DNA from: Pandoraea apista
Lineage (GTDB): Bacteria; Pseudomonadota; Gammaproteobacteria; Burkholderiales; Burkholderiaceae
Assembly: GCF_001465595.2 (NCBI RefSeq)
Contig: NZ_CP013481.2
Coordinates: 3,782,001 to 3,846,000 of the forward strand
Direction of reading: 5' to 3'
DNA: 64,000 nucleotides
Part shown: positions 1-8,048 of the stretch, piece by piece
Numbering within the stretch: position 1 is the stretch's first letter
Layout: the number at the start of each line of letters is the position of its first letter
The notes under the pieces: model-generated
Databases searched by the model: none
What the model was told of the DNA's origin: nothing
The model's input: only the letters and a program-made list of their open reading frames with translations
Program-made: the position numbers and the translations under genes

Positions 1-234
1 ATGGAAAACGCTCTTCTTCGCGTTCTTGGCACCGTCGCCGTAGCTGTACATGAGAATGCCGCAAGCGACGGAACAGTACGGGCAGGTATTACGGGTTTCG
101 GTCGCTCGTGCGAGCTTGAACTGGCGGACTTCCGCCAGCGCCGCGTCGGGCGCGAACCCGAGCATTGCCAGGCTGGACCCTGCCAGCGTTGCGCCACTTA
201 CTTTGAGAAACTGGCGCCTGGACATGTTTAGCAT
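1..234 (-). CDS. fdnG: Formate dehydrogenase alpha subunit, Tat-exported (5' part only)
   Basis: The minus strand is open from 234 down to the window edge (78 codons), so only the N-terminus is present. It begins MLNMSRRQFLKVSG, a textbook twin-arginine signal (SRRQFLK) followed by a hydrophobic stretch and an AxA-like end. Next comes TCPYCSVACG, the Cx2Cx3C ligand set of the [4Fe-4S] cluster at the start of molybdo/tungsto bis-MGD oxidoreductases. This N-terminus matches the FdnG/FdoG family of periplasm-facing, quinone-linked formate dehydrogenases. I chose the ATG at 234 because AGGAG lies 8 nt upstream; ATG at 225 is the alternative. The active-site Cys/Sec lies outside the window. Family call is firm, subtype inferred. 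Confidence 0.85.
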   Translation of the reverse strand, partial: MLNMSRRQFLKVSGATLAGSSLAMLGFAPDAALAEVRQFKLARATETRNTCPYCSVACGILMYSYGDGAKNAKKSVFH

Positions 235-412
235 GGGGAATTCTCCTCAAATCTTTTGAATCTGTGCGGGAGTTTGTCGAGTATAGAGCAAACAAGCCAT
301 GTTTTCCGTGACTTAGCACAAATCGTGCCGCATCATGCGTTGTGCCTGCCCAAGAGGGAACTTCCTTGTCAATTTGGTATTCTGAGCGTCACTTTAGTCG
401 CGCCCCCCGGTA

Positions 413-1093
413 ATGGATACATTGCCCCCAGAAGATGACGTGACGAACCTGATCGCCTGTCCGAACTGCGACACGCTGCACCGTCGCCTGGACTTGCCGC
501 CTCGGGAGACCGCACGCTGCGTGCGCTGCCACTCGGTGCTTTACCGCGCACCCGATCTGCGCCTGTCGCGCGTGCTCGCGCTCACCCTGACGTGTCTGAT
601 CGTGTTCGCCATCGCGAATGCCTTCCCGATTGTCGAGATTGAGGTGCAGGGCATCTATACGGAAACGACTCTCGTGGGCGCCGCCTGGGCGCTGTATCGC
701 GAAGGCATGTGGCTCGTCGCCCTGCTGGTCTTCGCCACGACCGTGCTGTTTCCCCTGTCGCAACTGCTTGCACTGGTGCATCTCATTGGCCCGCTTTCGA
801 TGGGACGGCGCCCTTACGCGGTCTTTCAGGTGATGCGGGCCATCGAGTTCTGCCGCCCGTGGGGCATGATCGAAGTCTTCATGCTGGGCGTACTGGTTTC
901 GCTGGTCAAACTCTCGGCCATGGCCAGCGTGCTGCCGGGCATTGCGCTGTGGGCGTTCGGCGCGCTTACCATGCTGCTGGCGCTGGTGCTGTCGTATGAC
1001 CTGCGCAACCTCTGGATCGTGATCGACCGCACGCCCGATCCGAATGCGCCGAATGCGCCCGACGCCGCACGTCATCGCACGGTGCAACGATGA
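413..1093 (+). CDS. pqiA: PqiA-family integral membrane protein, first copy
   Basis: 226 residues. The N-terminus carries a zinc-ribbon-like pair of CxxC motifs (CPNC near residue 16, CVRC near 36), followed by four strongly hydrophobic segments, the layout of one PqiA domain. PqiA proteins are inner-membrane partners of the MCE protein PqiB in lipid transport across the envelope. E. coli PqiA is one protein with two such domains; here each domain is a separate gene. The gene overlaps the next by ATGA at 1090-1093, so the four pqi genes are translationally coupled. It is transcribed divergently from fdnG across 178 bp. Confidence 0.88.
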   Translation: MDTLPPEDDVTNLIACPNCDTLHRRLDLPPRETARCVRCHSVLYRAPDLRLSRVLALTLTCLIVFAIANAFPIVEIEVQGIYTETTLVGAAWALYREGMWLVALLVFATTVLFPLSQLLALVHLIGPLSMGRRPYAVFQVMRAIEFCRPWGMIEVFMLGVLVSLVKLSAMASVLPGIALWAFGALTMLLALVLSYDLRNLWIVIDRTPDPNAPNAPDAARHRTVQR

Positions 1094-1734
1094 AATACCT
1101 CTCCGCCAAAGACGCAGGGCTCGTGGCATGCAGCGCATGCGGACGGCTCTCGCGCGAAGTCAGGACACTCGAAAAAGAGCGCTGCCCGCGGTGCGGCGCC
1201 GTGCTGCACCAGCGCAAGGTCGATAGCCTTGCCCGCACCTGGGCCTTGCTGATCGCCGCCGCGATCCTGTACATTCCGGCCAACCTGCTGCCCATGATGC
1301 AGACGCGCTCGCTGCTCGGAAACTCCAGCGACACCATCATGAGCGGGGTGATCTATTTCTGGACGAGCGGAGAGTACGATCTGGCCATCGTCGTCTTCAC
1401 CGCGAGCATTCTCGTCCCGATGCTCAAGCTCATTGCGCTGTCGCTGCTGTGCTTTACCGCGCAGCGGGGCACGGGCTGGAAACCGCATCAACGCACCAAG
1501 CTGTACCACATGATCGAGTTCATCGGCCGCTGGTCGATGCTCGATGTCTTCGTCGTCGCGCTGATGGTGGCGCTCGTGAACATTCAATCGCTGGCCGTAA
1601 TTCAGGCCGGTCCGGGCATCGTGGCCTTCGGCTCGGTGGTCGTGCTCACGATGTTGGCCTCCATGCAGTTCGACCCCCGCCTGATCTGGGATCAGATTCG
1701 AGACGACGATACCGAACAGGACGATCATGACTGA
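1090..1734 (+). CDS. pqiA: PqiA-family integral membrane protein, second copy
   Basis: 214 residues, a second PqiA domain with its own ribbon (CSAC and CPRC near residues 14 and 36) and four hydrophobic segments. It corresponds to the C-terminal half of enterobacterial PqiA and probably pairs with the preceding protein in the inner membrane. Start ATG overlaps the upstream stop; its own 3' end overlaps pqiB by 8 nt. Such tight overlaps imply a single pqi transcript. Confidence 0.87.
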   Translation: MKYLSAKDAGLVACSACGRLSREVRTLEKERCPRCGAVLHQRKVDSLARTWALLIAAAILYIPANLLPMMQTRSLLGNSSDTIMSGVIYFWTSGEYDLAIVVFTASILVPMLKLIALSLLCFTAQRGTGWKPHQRTKLYHMIEFIGRWSMLDVFVVALMVALVNIQSLAVIQAGPGIVAFGSVVVLTMLASMQFDPRLIWDQIRDDDTEQDDHD

Positions 1735-3391
1735 CCCGAAAGATACCCAAGACCCGAAGGCAGCACCGCCCCCTGGCGCCAACGAGTTGCCCACCCCGGC
1801 CATCGAACCGCGCAAACGCTGGGCGCCGTCGCTCGTCTGGCTGATTCCGCTGGTGGCCGCGCTCATTGGCCTGTCCCTCGTTGCCAAGGTGCTCATCGAG
1901 CGCGGGCCGAGCGTCGTCATCGACTTCAAGTCGGCCGAAGGCGTCGAAGCCGGAAAAACCAAGGTCAAGTACAAGGACGTCGACATCGGCACGGTCAAGA
2001 GTATCGAGCTGTCCGACGACCTGTCGCATGTGCGTGTAACCGTCGACCTCACGAAAAACGCGAAGAAGTTCGCCGTCAAGGATTCGCGCTGGTGGATCGT
2101 GCGCCCGCGTGTGGCAGGCGGCAGCGTCTCCGGTCTCTCGACGCTGCTCTCCGGGGCCTACATTGGCGCCGACGCCGGCAAGTCGGGCGACACCGCGAAC
2201 CATTTCGTCGGACTGGAAGTGCCCCCGGTTGTCTCCACCGGCCAGCCCGGCAAGCCGTTCATTCTGCACGCCGCCGACATCGGCTCGCTCGATATCGGTT
2301 CGCCGATCTACTACCGCCGGATTCAGGTCGGGCAGGTCGAGGCCTACTCACTCGACCCTGACGGCAAAGGCGTGACACTACGCGTGTTCGTGCAAGCCCC
2401 CTACGATCAGTATGTGGGCTCCAACACCCGCTTCTGGCATGCGAGTGGTATCGACCTGCGGCTCGACTCGAGCGGCTTCCAGGTCAACACGCAGTCGCTG
2501 GCCTCGGTGGTCATTGGCGGCATCGCCTTCCAGGCCCCGGGCGACTCGGGCGCTGGCGTGATGGCCAAGCCGGGGCAGGAATTCAGTCTGGCGCCGGACG
2601 AAACCACGGCCATGAAGCCGCCCGACACGCATCCGATCACGGTCGTGTTCCGCTTCCAGCAATCGTTGCGCGGTCTGGCCGTGGGCGCGCCGGTCGACTT
2701 CCGGGGCATTACGCTGGGTGAGGTGACGTCGATCGGCGTGGAATTCGATCGGGCGACCAAACAGATCAGCATGCCGGTGACGGTACTGGTCTATCCGGAC
2801 CGACTGCGCCGCCGGGATCCGAACAACAGCATCGAGCCCGGTGCGGAGGCCCGCCGTCAGATTCTGGACTTGCTCGTGGCGCGCGGCCTGCGTGGTCAGT
2901 TGCGCACCGGCAATCTGCTGACCGGCCAGTTGTACGTGGCGCTCGACTTCTTCCCGAACGCGAAGCCGGCGAAAGCCGAGCGTGTCGACGACGTGCTGCT
3001 CCTGCCGACCTTGCCCAACACGCTCGACCAGTTGCAGCTTCAGATCGCTGACATCGCAAGCAAGCTCGACAAGATTCCGTTCGACAGCATCGGACAGAGC
3101 CTCGACTCTTCGCTGCGCAAACTCGACAAGACGCTCGACAGCGCGCAGGGCCTGTTCCGCCAGCTCGACGGCGAGATCGCGCCCGAAGCCAAGGCGACGT
3201 TGGGCGAGGCGAAGAAGAGTTTCGGCGCCGCCGAGCGCACGCTTTCCGAAGACGCACCGGTGCAACAGGACGTTCGTCAGGCCATGCAGGAACTCACCAA
3301 GACCCTGCGTTCGCTCAACACGCTCGCCGACTATTTGCAGCAGCACCCCGAAGCGCTGCTGCGCGGCAAACCGAAGGACCCGCAACCATGA
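1727..3391 (+). CDS. pqiB: PqiB: MCE-domain periplasmic lipid-transport protein
   Basis: 554 residues. A proline-rich cytosolic start is followed by one membrane anchor (about residues 37-58, WLIPLVAALIGLSLVAKVLI), then three MCE (MlaD) domains at roughly 62-140, 175-255 and 300-380. Each MCE repeat shows the characteristic G-x-VxFRGIxxGxV-like turn (KYKDVDIGTV, YYRRIQVGQV, DFRGITLGEV). The C-terminal 150 residues are predicted helical (LDKTLDSAQGLFRQLDGE), as in the needle-like helical bundle of PqiB hexamers that bridges the periplasm. Family length is about 546, so it is complete. Lies between PqiA and PqiC in one operon. Confidence 0.93.
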   Translation: MTDPKDTQDPKAAPPPGANELPTPAIEPRKRWAPSLVWLIPLVAALIGLSLVAKVLIERGPSVVIDFKSAEGVEAGKTKVKYKDVDIGTVKSIELSDDLSHVRVTVDLTKNAKKFAVKDSRWWIVRPRVAGGSVSGLSTLLSGAYIGADAGKSGDTANHFVGLEVPPVVSTGQPGKPFILHAADIGSLDIGSPIYYRRIQVGQVEAYSLDPDGKGVTLRVFVQAPYDQYVGSNTRFWHASGIDLRLDSSGFQVNTQSLASVVIGGIAFQAPGDSGAGVMAKPGQEFSLAPDETTAMKPPDTHPITVVFRFQQSLRGLAVGAPVDFRGITLGEVTSIGVEFDRATKQISMPVTVLVYPDRLRRRDPNNSIEPGAEARRQILDLLVARGLRGQLRTGNLLTGQLYVALDFFPNAKPAKAERVDDVLLLPTLPNTLDQLQLQIADIASKLDKIPFDSIGQSLDSSLRKLDKTLDSAQGLFRQLDGEIAPEAKATLGEAKKSFGAAERTLSEDAPVQQDVRQAMQELTKTLRSLNTLADYLQQHPEALLRGKPKDPQP

Positions 3392-4053
3392 TGAGGCCCA
3401 CCGAGATGACCCGCAGCCCGCGCCGCCTTGCGACGCCGACGGCCCGCGCCGCACTGGCAGTCCTCGCCTTGACGCTTGCGAGCTGTGCGTCACCGCCGTC
3501 GAGTTTCTACACGCTGACGGACGCCGCCGGCACTGCCCCCTCGGGCAGCGCCACCACCGGCGCCAACGCTCCGGCAACCCCTTACGCCATTGAAGTCTCG
3601 CCAGTAGCCGTGCCCGAGCAGGTCGACCGTCCCCAAATCGTCGTCACGCGCGGCGGCGGGCGTGTCGATATTCTCGAGGAATCGCGCTGGGCCGCGCCGC
3701 TCAAGAACGAGTTGACGTCGGCGATCTCCCGCGACCTCACGCAGCGCCTCGGCGCCATGGACGTTTATGGGCTACCGCGTGCCGATGGGCTCACCGTGTA
3801 CCGGGTGTCGACGTCGGTGCAGCGCTTCGAGTCCTCGCCGGGCGAACAGGCTGCACTCACTGCGGTCTGGAGCGTTCGCCGCGTGCCCGGCGATATCGTG
3901 CTGACCTGCCGCTTTGCCGGCACGGAGCCTGCCTCGGGTGGCGTAGCCGAGGTCGTTGCCGCCCAGCGCAAGCTCGTCGACCGTCTGGCAGACGGCATCG
4001 GCAACGCCATTGCCATCAGCGCACAGGGCGCCACCCCACGCTGCCAGGGCTGA
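3388..4053 (+). CDS. pqiC: PqiC: outer-membrane lipoprotein of the Pqi system
   Basis: 221 residues with an N-terminal lipoprotein signal ending in LTLASC (lipidated Cys33), followed by SPPSSFYTLTDAAG, typical of the ABC-type transport auxiliary lipoprotein/PqiC domain. PqiC sits at the outer membrane and contacts the tip of PqiB. Start ATGATG overlaps the pqiB stop. M7 is an alternative start within the same signal sequence. The stop codon lies in the loop of a terminator hairpin, so the operon ends here. Confidence 0.9.
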   Translation: MMRPTEMTRSPRRLATPTARAALAVLALTLASCASPPSSFYTLTDAAGTAPSGSATTGANAPATPYAIEVSPVAVPEQVDRPQIVVTRGGGRVDILEESRWAAPLKNELTSAISRDLTQRLGAMDVYGLPRADGLTVYRVSTSVQRFESSPGEQAALTAVWSVRRVPGDIVLTCRFAGTEPASGGVAEVVAAQRKLVDRLADGIGNAIAISAQGATPRCQG

Positions 4054-4066
4054 GCCCGGCTTTTTT
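4043..4066 (+). terminator. Rho-independent terminator of the pqi operon
   Basis: GCC-A-GGGC / GCCC-GGC stem (one bulged A), with the pqiC stop TGA (4051-4053) forming the loop, followed directly by TTTTTT (4061-4066). Confidence 0.75.
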
Positions 4067-4090
4067 CGCCCCCCCAAGTTCCGACGGAAC

Positions 4091-4121
4091 GGCCGGTCTT
4101 GTCCCGAAAGAAAGACCGGCC
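4091..4121. repeat. Perfect 10-bp inverted repeat after pqiC
   Basis: Arms GGCCGGTCTT (4091-4100) and AAGACCGGCC (4112-4121) around an 11-nt loop, with GACG/CGTC able to extend the stem. No T-run follows. It may be a second, weaker transcription barrier or an mRNA 3' stabiliser. The rest of 4054-4353 holds the leader of the next gene. Confidence 0.5.
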
Positions 4122-4353
4122 CGTCGTCTCCGCACACGCCCCCGCCAGCCTCGATCTCCGCGCCGGATGCGCCACCTCATACGCCGTCCGGCAAAAATGC
4201 GATAGGTCAGGAAAATCCCGATGCGCCTCACACCCATTACGGATTGCGCAATCGATTACGGGATGTTTAAGATATTCGAGACCGAGCGGCATCAGCGATC
4301 CGAGAGAGATCGCTGTCGACGAGGTCTCATCATTCGAATATTGGAGACAAGAC

Positions 4354-5604
4354 ATGCCCAGCCTTTCCGGCCACTTGCGCCGTACGATCGCCGTCGCGGC
4401 TTCCGTTGCATTCACCGCACTTGGCGCCGTCCCCACTCATGCCGCCCCCGCCACCATTTCGGATGGCGTAGTGAAGATTGGCGTGCTGACCGACCTGTCC
4501 GGGGTATCGAGCGACAACGCAGGCAAAGGCAGCGTGCTTGCCGCCACCATGGCGATCGACGACTTCTCGCACGATCACAAAGTGCTGGGCGCACCGATCG
4601 AATTGATCTCCGCCGACTCGCAGGGCAAGACCGATACCGGCGCCACCATTGCCCGCGAGTGGTACGACCGGGGCAAGGTCGACATGATTACCGATCTCAC
4701 GTTTTCGAACGTCGCCCTTGCAGTCGATCGCATCGCCGACGAAAAGAAGAAGATCGCGCTCGTGACCGGCGCGGGGTCGTCCGCCATCAGCAACGAGCAG
4801 TGCACGGCGCACAGCGTGCAATGGATGTACGACACCTATGCGCTCGCGAATTCGACCTCGCAGGCGCTGCTGCGTCGCGGTCTCAAGTCGTGGTACTTCA
4901 TCACCGCCGACTACGCCTTCGGTCAGGCGCTGGAGAAGGACGCCAGCGACATTCTCACGCGCCAGGGCGGCAAAGTCGTGGGTTCGGTGAAGCACCCGGT
5001 GAACTCGCCCGATATGTCGTCGTATCTGCTGCGTGCACAGACATCCGGCGCACAGGTCATTGCGCTGGCGAACTCAGGCACGGACACCCTCAACACCGTC
5101 AAGCAGGCGTCGCAGTTCAACATGATCCAGGGTGGCAAGCAGGTCTTCACGCCGTTGCTGTCGCTGATCACGGAAGTACACGGCATGGGACTGAAGAACG
5201 CGCAAGGCATGGTCCTCACCAATGGCTTTTATTGGGATCAGGACGAGCGCTCGCGAGCCTTTGCGCAGCGCTTCTATGCACAGCACAAGAAGATGCCGAC
5301 GATGATGCAGGCCGCCGTATATTCGGCAGTACTCAATTATCTGAAGGCTGTACAGGCGGCCGGCACCGATGAAGCCGACGCCGTGATGGCCAAACTCAAG
5401 TCGATGAAGATCGACGATCCGGTGATTCGCAGCGGTCAGATTCGGGCCGACGGCAAGCTGGTGCACGACATGCTGCTGGTGCAAGTCAAGACACCGGCCG
5501 AGTCGAAATCGGAATGGGATCTGTACAAGATCATGGAAACGATTCCGGCCGACAAGGCGTTCGCCCCGCTGGCCGAATCGAAGTGCGCGCTGGTGAAAAA
5601 GTAA
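4354..5604 (+). CDS. Branched-chain-amino-acid-type ABC transporter substrate-binding protein
   Basis: 416 residues. Start ATG 4354 follows GGAGA by about 7 nt and gives a clean Sec signal peptide (LRRTIAVAASVAFTALGA, cleavage near THA-AP). A longer upstream open frame is ignored. The mature protein has the periplasmic-binding-type-I (LivK/HAAT) layout: VKIGVLTDLSGVSSDNAGKG, then VDMITDLTFSNVALAV, then a second lobe with WYFITADYAFGQ. No permease or ATPase genes are adjacent, so it is an orphan binding protein whose transporter must be encoded elsewhere. Ligand unknown: members bind amino acids, amides or aromatic acids. Confidence 0.85.
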   Translation: MPSLSGHLRRTIAVAASVAFTALGAVPTHAAPATISDGVVKIGVLTDLSGVSSDNAGKGSVLAATMAIDDFSHDHKVLGAPIELISADSQGKTDTGATIAREWYDRGKVDMITDLTFSNVALAVDRIADEKKKIALVTGAGSSAISNEQCTAHSVQWMYDTYALANSTSQALLRRGLKSWYFITADYAFGQALEKDASDILTRQGGKVVGSVKHPVNSPDMSSYLLRAQTSGAQVIALANSGTDTLNTVKQASQFNMIQGGKQVFTPLLSLITEVHGMGLKNAQGMVLTNGFYWDQDERSRAFAQRFYAQHKKMPTMMQAAVYSAVLNYLKAVQAAGTDEADAVMAKLKSMKIDDPVIRSGQIRADGKLVHDMLLVQVKTPAESKSEWDLYKIMETIPADKAFAPLAESKCALVKK

Positions 5605-5611
5605 GCGGCGC

Positions 5612-7057
5612 CTAGCGTTTGAAATCGGTGGCGGACGCGGGCGGCGTCTCGCCATCACCGGTTGCCGTGCCCGCCGCCGGGTCTTCCACGCGACGAAATA
5701 CGAGCGCCGAGGCCAGCGTGATCAGGCCAACGCACACGAACGTCATGCGAAAGCCCGCCACGGTACCGCCGACCCCCACCTCCCCCGCCTGTCCGGCCAG
5801 ATGACCGAACAGCGCCAGCAACTGGCCCCCGATGGTCACGCCCAGCCCCAGCGCCAGCATCTGTGCCATCGAGAACAAGCCGTTCCCCGCGCTGGCACGA
5901 CGCATGCCGAGGTCCTTGAGCGTCACGCTGTTCATCGCGGCGAACTGCATCGAGTTCGCGCCGCCGAACACGGCCAGTTGCACCAACCCCAGCCACATCG
6001 GCCAGCCGGGCCCGAAGAGCGCGAAACTCGCGATCGAACCGCCAACGATCGCCGTGTTGACCATCAGAAAGCGCGTGTAACCGTGACGCTGCACCAGCGG
6101 CGTGACCATGCGCTTGACGACCACCCCCGCGAGCGCGACCGGCAGCATCATCAGCCCCGAGGCGAGCGGACGGTAACCCATGGCCACCTGAAGCAGCAGC
6201 GGCAGCAGAAACGGCACCGCGCTGCTGCCGATCCGGGCGATGAGATTGCCCAACAAGCCGAGACTGAAGCTGCGCGTGGCGAAGAGTTCAAGCGGAAACA
6301 GCGGGGCGGCATGGCGCCGGGCATACGGCCAGTACCCCAGGGTCGTGACAACGCAAAGCAGCGCCAGCCCCACGGACACGCCCCATCCCGTATCGGAGAA
6401 CGGGTGATCGAGCGCAAGCGTGAACGACACCATTGCGACCGACAGCAAGGCGAAGCCGATCCAGTCGAAACCGGTGTCGATGACCTCGTCCTTGGTGGGA
6501 CGCGGCAGGTAGTGCCGCACAGCCAGACTGCCGATCACGCCGATAGGTACGTTGATGAGAAAGATCCAGTGCCACGAAGCGACTTGCACGAGCCAGCCAC
6601 CGAGTACCGGTCCGATCATCGGGCCGACTTGTCCCGCAATCGACACGAAGGCGAGCGCCGCCAGATATTCTCCCGCGGGGAACGTGCGCAGCACGGCGAG
6701 ACGCCCGATCGGCAGCAGCATCGAGCCACCGGCGCCCTGCAAGACCCGCGCGAGCACCAATTGCGGCAACGTGTGCGCCATCGCACAGAATATCGAGCCG
6801 AGGACGAACAACAGAATCGCCACGAAATAGACGCGGCGCGTGCCGAACCGGTCTGCCAGCCAGCCCGACGCCGGTGTCAGCATGGCCATCGTGAGCGAGT
6901 ACGACACCACTACCGGCTGCATGCGCAGCGGGTTTTCGCCAAGGCTTGCCGCCATCGCAGGCAAGGCCGTGTTGACGATGGTTGTGTCGAGCGCCTGCAT
7001 GAAAAAGCCCGCCGCGACAATCCATAGCAGGGCGGTGAGTGTCTTATCTTGCTTCAT
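5612..7057 (-). CDS. mdtD: MdtD-like MFS drug/proton exporter (DHA2 family)
   Basis: 481 residues from MKQDKTLTALLW. Hallmarks of the 14-helix DHA2/EmrB group are present: GFFMQALDTTIVNTALPAM in helix 1, GWLADRFGTRR in the 2-3 loop and ARVLQGAGGSMLLPIGRLAV in helix 4. The overall text closely resembles E. coli MdtD (for example SWHWIFLINVPIGVIG and LTLKDL). It would export small molecules with proton influx. Start is uncertain: no strong Shine-Dalgarno precedes 7057, and an upstream in-frame start at 7090 exists. Convergent with the preceding gene, with only 7 bp between stops and no clear terminator. Confidence 0.82.
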   Translation of the reverse strand: MKQDKTLTALLWIVAAGFFMQALDTTIVNTALPAMAASLGENPLRMQPVVVSYSLTMAMLTPASGWLADRFGTRRVYFVAILLFVLGSIFCAMAHTLPQLVLARVLQGAGGSMLLPIGRLAVLRTFPAGEYLAALAFVSIAGQVGPMIGPVLGGWLVQVASWHWIFLINVPIGVIGSLAVRHYLPRPTKDEVIDTGFDWIGFALLSVAMVSFTLALDHPFSDTGWGVSVGLALLCVVTTLGYWPYARRHAAPLFPLELFATRSFSLGLLGNLIARIGSSAVPFLLPLLLQVAMGYRPLASGLMMLPVALAGVVVKRMVTPLVQRHGYTRFLMVNTAIVGGSIASFALFGPGWPMWLGLVQLAVFGGANSMQFAAMNSVTLKDLGMRRASAGNGLFSMAQMLALGLGVTIGGQLLALFGHLAGQAGEVGVGGTVAGFRMTFVCVGLITLASALVFRRVEDPAAGTATGDGETPPASATDFKR

Positions 7058-7226
7058 GCGGCGCGTTGACGAGGCACAACAGCAAGTCATGCCCCGGAGA
7101 AGAATTAAGCGAAAGCAGAATTCTAGCGCGCTTCGGATACGCGCATCGATGGCCTTTCGTCAGGCGTCGACGAGCGTGCCCTTCCCTTTGGCTCTGTTTG
7201 GCTCCCTCTGGCTCTCTTGCGCCAAT

Positions 7227-7817
7227 TCAGGCGGTGGTATTGACGCGCGTGCCAGTGGCCTTGGTCGGATCCATCAGCGCTTGGATCTGAGCTTGAATCG
7301 ACATGGCCTCGGATGACAGTACCGTCGTTTGCTGGAGTTTCTCCTCGGGCGGTAGCGCGTTGTTGTTGCGCACAGCCTCCAGTTGCGCCATGACCTTGGC
7401 GAGCATCTGTTTGAGTTTCTCGATGGTCTGCGACACGATCGGGCTGACGCCACCGGCGCCCGATGCGCCGTCGGCGCTGTCCGCACTCCCCGAACTACCC
7501 GCGTTCCCCGTGATTGCCCGGCCAGCGCGCTTGGCGGTCTCGCTGACATCGCGCAGGTCGGCGACACGCTGGGTGTCGATATTGAGCGAAACCGAGCCAT
7601 TGCCGCCAGCGCTAGCGCCGGCGCCGTCGCTGTTGGCGGTAGCCGTGGATTTCGCCGTCGACCCCGGCACGACTGCGCTCGTGCCCGCGGGCGCATTGCT
7701 CGACGGCGTCGAACCGGCCGACGCCTGCGCCTTGTTCGCCTGCTGTTGCTGGATATGGGCTTGCCAGACGTCGAGCATGCTCGACGTGGCACGGCTCGTG
7801 ACGGAGACGATGGCCAT
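7227..7817 (-). CDS. Protein of unknown function, Ala/Ser/Gly-rich with C-terminal coiled coil
   Basis: 196 residues from MAIVSVTSRATSS. The middle is low-complexity (Ala, Ser, Gly, Thr). The last 70 residues form an amphipathic helical segment with a heptad look (SQTIEKLKQMLAKVMAQLEA, then MSIQAQIQALM), reminiscent of FlxA-like proteins, but I cannot assign it. The frame stays open upstream to a GTG at 7979. That extension uses AT-rich rare codons (ATA, TTA, CTT, GTA) unlike the rest, so I read it as leader rather than coding. No clear ribosome site at either start. An inverted repeat GTTTCA-N2-TGAAAC lies at 7986-7999. Confidence 0.6.
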   Translation of the reverse strand: MAIVSVTSRATSSMLDVWQAHIQQQQANKAQASAGSTPSSNAPAGTSAVVPGSTAKSTATANSDGAGASAGGNGSVSLNIDTQRVADLRDVSETAKRAGRAITGNAGSSGSADSADGASGAGGVSPIVSQTIEKLKQMLAKVMAQLEAVRNNNALPPEEKLQQTTVLSSEAMSIQAQIQALMDPTKATGTRVNTTA

Positions 7818-8048
7818 GGAGAGTTGGACCCCGAAGAAAATGGAAAGTAAGGATATGAAAGGAATTACGGCAGCTTTCGTGAAATCCTTAGCTGTCCTTC
7901 GTGTCTGGCCCCGTTTCCGCCTTGCGTGCCGACGGGGACGCAAGATGCCCGCATCCGCCTCTTGCGTCCCCGATGCCACTTGCCTGTTTCAGGTGAAACG
8001 CCGGACGGCGTCCGCCTTAGCGTCCGCTCACATCGCGCGCGAGGCGCG

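Noticed and set aside
1..231. Plus-strand open frame at the left edge
   Set aside because: The minus strand encodes the Tat signal and Fe-S motif of formate dehydrogenase here; the plus frame is its shadow.
7818..7979. N-terminal extension with a membrane helix for the unknown protein at 7227-7817
   Set aside because: Although open in frame to a GTG, it uses many AT-rich rare codons and has no good ribosome site, so it reads as untranslated leader.
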